64,000 nucleotides of DNA from Tolypeutes matacus (Eukaryota > Chordata > Mammalia > Cingulata > Chlamyphoridae). Location: positions 1,008,770 through 1,072,769 of the forward strand of contig JAKSZT010053837.1 of NCBI GenBank assembly GCA_026826555.1, in the 5' to 3' direction. This document shows, in pieces, positions 58,889 to 64,000 of this stretch (the first letter of the stretch is position 1; each line of letters begins with the position of its first letter). The position numbers and the translations under genes are program-made. The notes beneath the pieces are model-generated. The model was not told where the DNA came from. It saw only the letters and a list, made by a program, of their open reading frames with translations, and ran no database searches.

Positions 58889-59659
58889 TATGTAAAAAAG
58901 AATTAACATTATGCATAAAGTAAGATTACTATTATGTAAAACATTGTGTATAGAATAAGGACAGGGGGACTGAATACTAACATCAGTTATCAGTAGATAA
59001 CAACTATGGGTGATAATATTTTGCCCAGAATTTTTTATGTATCAAAGTTTTCTGCAATGAAAATGTCTTTCTGTCATTATCAAAAAGTTAATTTACATGA
59101 AGTCTTGTAATGTAAACCTATGCTGTCAAAGATAACGTCACAGAGTTGTTTCTAAGAGTTAAATGCAATAATGTTTGAAAATTACCTAGCACAGTGTATG
59201 GCAATAAGAGTTCAACAAAAACATATTCATGTATTTATTGTTTTATTCAAAGAGAGTAGTTTTGTGCTTTCTCCTCCAAAACAATTTTTTAATAATGAAC
59301 TATCTAATGATGAGTCTAATAATGACTTGTTAAGCAGCTGCTTTTTCCAACACTAGAAATATTCAAATAAAAGCAGAACAACCAACTAAGGGAAATGCTA
59401 ATGAATGAGTACATCACAGCACATCATCGTGAACACTGATAATATCTAACTCTCTCTTTTCTCATGGAAGTGCCAATGATTCTGGACTTTGGTACAGGAA
59501 AATACTCAGCTAATTCTCTACCTTTACAAAAAGCAGCAATATCTCTAGGTCAATATTCCCTTACATTCAAGCTGTGAAACAAAGCCCAGTCCCACCACAG
59601 AGGCAAAGGCTCTAGACAGAAAATTGCCTGCTGCGTCTTTATGCATGTTGACAGTAAAC
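58889..59659. other. Unique sequence with a MIR trace
   Basis: 59120-59215 (GAGTTAAATGCAATAATG, CCTAGCACAGTGTATGGC) is an antisense MIR end. No gene is apparent. Confidence 0.45.
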
Positions 59660-61880
59660 CAAGTTCAATCTTCAGCAAAGATGGAGTAGACATACTGTTC
59701 CATATTCCCTCCCACTAAGTACACTTAAAATATCTGGAAATTATATATAAAAATAAATATCAGAAGTCTCTGAAAAATGGAGAGAACAAGGCAGATGGGC
59801 TAAGGACCTCAAGACTCAGGAAACAACATGGTGGTAAATTCCCTGGGATTTTTCTTTCATATATCCTAGATTTAGGGGGAAAAAGTGAGCAACACAGAAA
59901 TGCCAGTGGGTACAGACCAATGAAAAACATCAAAAGCCTACTCTCTTTAGCCAAAGAACCAAGAAACAGGTGGACTAGCAAAGCAGGAAACTTTTAGACA
60001 ATAACCATTGCACTCCAACCAAGTACCACAGAAAAACTGTGATGCTGAATGGGATCCTAGATTTCCACTCTTGCCAGGCTATGAACAAGGTGCCCCCACC
60101 TCCTACCCCAGGGTAGTGCCACAGAAGGACAAGTAGGAACCAGGACTTTCACCCCACCTACCAGCAATGAGCTCCTCCCTCTCCTTCACATCCATGTCAG
60201 TGGAGACCATGTCAGGATACTGGACTTTCTCTCCTAATCAGCAATAAGGAGGCACTCCTCCACTGGGACCATGTTGCTAAAGACCATGTGGGAACCAGTG
60301 TGAGGCATTCCTACCTCTCCCAGACTGGATAGATTCAGTGGAAGCTTAGTGGGAAGTCAGAACTTCCATCCCCACCCAGCAGTATTGAGGAGGCCTTCCC
60401 CTCTTTGGTGTCAATAGAGGTTGAGTGGGAAACCTGGACTTCTACCCACCCCCTTCCCCAGCTAGAATGATATCAGAGGAAGCCAGCTAAAACAAAAAAA
60501 GTTAAGTAAGATCCAGAGTCCCATAATACCTAATGTGTCCAGGATTCAATCAAAAATCACTTGTCATCCAAGAACCAGGAAAATCTCAACTTGAATTTGA
60601 AAAAGACAATGAATAGATGCCAGCACCAATATGACAGAGTTGTTAGCATTATCTGACAAAGATTTTAAAGCAGCCACCATAAAAAATGCTTCCATAAGCT
60701 ATTCTGAGCATGACTGAAAAAAGTAAAAAATAGAGTCTCTGCAAAGAAACAGAAAATCAAAGCAAAAAATAGAATTTATATAGAAGAACCAATAGAACTT
60801 TTAGAACTGAAAATACTGTACAAAAATAAAAACTGCAATGGATAGGCTTAACAGCAGAGGAGGTAGTGAATATGAACATAGAACAATACAATGTTCCCAG
60901 TCTGAAGAGCAAAGAGAAAACAGACACACAAAAACATGAAGAGAACCTTAAGGGCCTGTGACTCTATAATAAAAGATCTAATATTTTGCACCATCAGAGT
61001 CCCAGAAAGAGAGGAGAAAGAGTGCAAGGCTGAAAAATTACTCAAAGAAATAATGGCTGAAAATTCCCCAAATTTTGTAAAAGATTCAAGAACCTGAGCA
61101 AAGCCCAACCAGGATAAACCCAAAGGAATCCACACCAAGACACATCATACTCAAATTTCTGAAAACTAAAGACAAACAAAAAATCTTGAAAACTGCAAAA
61201 GAAACACCATCTTACCATTAGAGGGAAAATAATTTGAATGACTGTAAATTTCTCATCAGACTTCACGAAAGCTAGAAGTGAGTGACAAAACATTTTCAAA
61301 TGTTGAAAGAAAAATAACTGTCAACCCAGAATTCTATATACAGTGAAAATATCTTACATGAATAAAGAGGAAGGCACGGCATTCTCAGCTGAAAGAAAAC
61401 AAAAGGAATTTGTTTTCAGCAGACCTACCTAAAAGCCTTCCTAAAAGAATGGCTAAAAGAAGTTCTTTAAACAGGAAGGAAATTATAAAAGAATAAATCT
61501 TGAAACATTAGAAAGAAATAAAGAATAACAGAAAGGTGGAAATTGTGAGTAAATACTATACATCTTCCTTTTTGTCTCAAGTTTTCTAAATTATGTTTGA
61601 TGATTCAAGCAAAAATTATAACACTATCTGATGTGACTCTAAATGTATGTAGAAGAACTATTTAACACAATGGTATTATAAACAGAGAGGAGTAAAAGGA
61701 TATACAAGGAGGAAAGATTTCCACACTTCAAAGTGGTAAAATGTTGATACCACTAGTCTGTAAAATAGCTGTACAAAGAAATGCACTTAAAAAATATTAT
61801 AGATAAGCCAAAATGGGAATTTTAAAATATCTTCAAGTAACACACAGGAAGGCAGGAAATAGAAAACAGAGAAAAACAGG
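59660..61880 (+). mobile_element. L1M/HAL1-like 5' region, sense
   Basis: GCCCCCACCTCCTACCCCAG, GATTTTAAAGCAGCCACCAT, CATCAGAGTCCCAGAAAGAG and AAGACACATCATACTCAAATTTC with AACTGTCAACCCAGAATTCTATA are L1M/HAL1 5' blocks. No long frame survives. Confidence 0.65.
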
Positions 61881-61939
61881 ATAAAAATAAAACAAAAATT
61901 AAAATGGCAGACTTACACCCTGAAATAATTAGTATTTTG

Positions 61940-62389
61940 TGTCTGCTTGGCTAGATTATGGTATCAAATTGTTTGGTCAAACACTAGCTTAGGTATTGCT
62001 AAAGAGTTACTCTGTAGATGGAAATGGCATCAATAATCAGTTGACTTTAAGTAAAGGGGATTACCCTCAACAGTGTAAGTAAGCTTTGTACAGTCAGCTG
62101 GAGGCCTCAAGAGCAAAGAATTGAGGGTTCCAGAGAGAAGAATTCCTGCCTCAAGACTACACCCTTTATTTCTCTCTGAGTTTCCAGCTTGCTCACCTCC
62201 CCTACAGATCTTGAACTCAAGACTTCAATATCAATTCTTACTAGAATTTCTCTGCCCTATGGAATGGGATTTGCCAGCCTCCACAAATGCATGAACCAAT
62301 TCTTTAAAATAAATATCTTAATATGTATATTTATAGACATACATATATACCGTTGGTTCCCTTTCTCTGGAGAACACTTACTAATATAA
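61940..62389 (+). mobile_element. MLT2-type ERVL LTR
   Basis: TGTCTGCTTGGCTAGATTATGG, TTGTTTGGTCAAACACTAG, GTAAAGGGGATTACCCTC, TTTAAAATAAATATCTT and CTCTGGAGAACACTTACTAATATA follow the MLT2 LTR from end to end. Confidence 0.85.
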
Positions 62390-64000
62390 GCCCTAACACA
62401 TCAGTAATTACATGAAATGAAAATAATCTAAAGAAAACCAAATGCTTGAAACTCGGGATTACAGGAAGAGAATAGTATACACCATTACCAAAAATTACCC
62501 AAGATTTATAAAACTTATATTTGTAAATATCTCGTGTAAACTCTCAGCTGAGACCATGTCTGGCACAGGTAAGCCCTCAACGGTAGTAGCTATAACATAG
62601 CCACTGGGTTGGGCTCCCTGTCATCTACTTGCTCCCTGTGTCAAGTTTCCTCAAGTCCGACTCCTAGTAGATACACTATTCCTAAGTGACCCCGCCTAAC
62701 CCCATAGCTTCAACTGCCACTTTCACCAGGATCGGCAAACACTTGGCACACATGCCACAACTCTCCCTTCAGCCAATCCCCAGGTTTATCACCCACCTCA
62801 TTATTCTCCAGGCAGCCATTTCTAATTCCTTAGTTGGAACTTGAAATGAAGGCTTTTTTTTTCCATCCTGGATATAAACTAATGAGTGCCAGGTTTTAGT
62901 GCACTACCATTTTTTTTACCCCTGGGTAAATTTTGTTAATCATCCTAGTGGTCTATCATAAAATTCCAAGCTGAAAACTGCTTGAAAGTAAGAGAAGAAT
63001 GGGAAGAGAAGTTGGAAAAATAATAACTGGCAGAACACAAACATTTTATATTCTTAAAACAGATGAAGAGAGGCCATGGAACTACTCTTCTATCTAAGAG
63101 GAAAGCAAGAGACAAGGGACTTGGTGGAGCCAAGAAAAGGAATCTTAAAGTCTGATACACTCTAGTACAAGTTCATCATAAGACTGAGGGTTTAATTGTG
63201 TGATGTGTTAAAAACTGCTCATGAACATAGAATATTTCTCTTTTAGCAAAGCTAGTAAGTTAATAATTCTGTACGTTAATGAATCAAAACATTAAGGTTC
63301 TATTTGCTGAAATGTGCTAAAGATCAAAAGGAAACTTTCAGGTTGAGTTGGTATAACTAATTCATTTTACAAGAGGAAACTGGGATTCCCAAGTAATTAG
63401 ACTACAGCAAGCATCAGAACTGAAACAGAATCCATATCTCCATTCCCAAGTCTGCACACTACTCTATGGACTTATCACCCACAACTTAAAAATGTAGAGC
63501 AACTGCAAGGTAAATTGTTGCTATTTTAGTTTGTCATTTCCATGACTGCATATATGTAATGCAAAGTACAAATAATATGCAACATCCTTTTCCAAAAATT
63601 GAGTCTGAACAAACAAAGCATAGGTGACTATCTCTACTCCCACCCCTCCCCACTGAACCCAAGTCTAGGCGTAAGATTGCCTATCCTGTCTGCAGTAGGA
63701 TATGAACATGTGCCAATTCTTGGAAGTTGTACATATGTTAAATTATATGGCAAAGAGAAATTAAGGTATCTAATCAATTGACCTTAAAATAGAGATGCTC
63801 CTGGACTATCTGGATGGGCACAACGGAATCACAAGAATCCTTAAACGTAGAAGAGAGAGGCAGCGTCAGTGTCCTGGGTTTGAAGATGGAAAGGGCCACA
63901 AGTCTAGAAACATGAGCAGCCTCTAGACACTGAAAAACAGATTCTCTCTTAGTCTCCAGAAAGAACACAGCTCTGCTGACACCTTGATTTTAGCCCAAGG
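62390..64000. other. Unique sequence with a MIR trace
   Basis: 63360-63480 (CATTTTACAAGAGGAAACTGGG, GAACTGAAACAGAATCC) is a sense MIR remnant. No gene is recognised to the end of the window. Confidence 0.5.

Overview
The window is eukaryotic, mammalian nuclear DNA and almost certainly comes from an armadillo (Xenarthra, probably Dasypus). The main clue is about eighteen copies of a tRNA-derived SINE of the armadillo DAS type. They share a 'GGAAGCGGATGTGGCTCAAG' head, a GGTTCRATTCC B box and, in many copies, a second tRNA-like half. MIR, L2, MLT2, MER5-like and L1M relics show a placental background. The window is AT-rich, mostly intergenic, and dominated by LINE-1 pieces in both orientations.

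Layout. 1-16.8 kb is a mosaic of L1 fragments carrying nested LTR elements. It includes a complete two-LTR MaLR-type provirus (10257-12957, minus) with a nearly open gag-like frame. 17-19 kb is mostly unique sequence plus a MIR. 19-24.9 kb is L1 again, broken by SINEs, an intact RPL37 retrocopy (20489-20877) and a U1 snRNA retropseudogene (23067-23229). 25-29.4 kb has little recognisable content. 29.9-32.5 kb holds a GHITM processed pseudogene in the twin-priming (5'-inverted) arrangement, inserted in an antisense L1. 33-46.8 kb has several solo LTRs with perfect 5-bp target duplications, many SINEs and two long microsatellites with 10-N gaps.

The one functional-looking multi-exon gene is at 47.2-50.7 kb on the plus strand. 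It has a TATA box, a signal-peptide exon, a 36-nt second exon, a proline-rich third exon and a short terminal exon with AATAAA. It matches the salivary/lacrimal proline-rich protein family and most closely PRR4. All introns are GT-AG. In human this gene lies among bitter-taste receptor and salivary PRP genes on 12p13; none of those neighbours is visible here.

51-64 kb returns to repeats: a dimeric SINE, a U6 pseudogene, L1 3' ends, two more solo LTRs, an L1M/HAL1-like block and an MLT2 LTR. Apart from PRR4, the genes here are retrocopies made by the L1 machinery, and their target duplications let the order of nested insertions be read.
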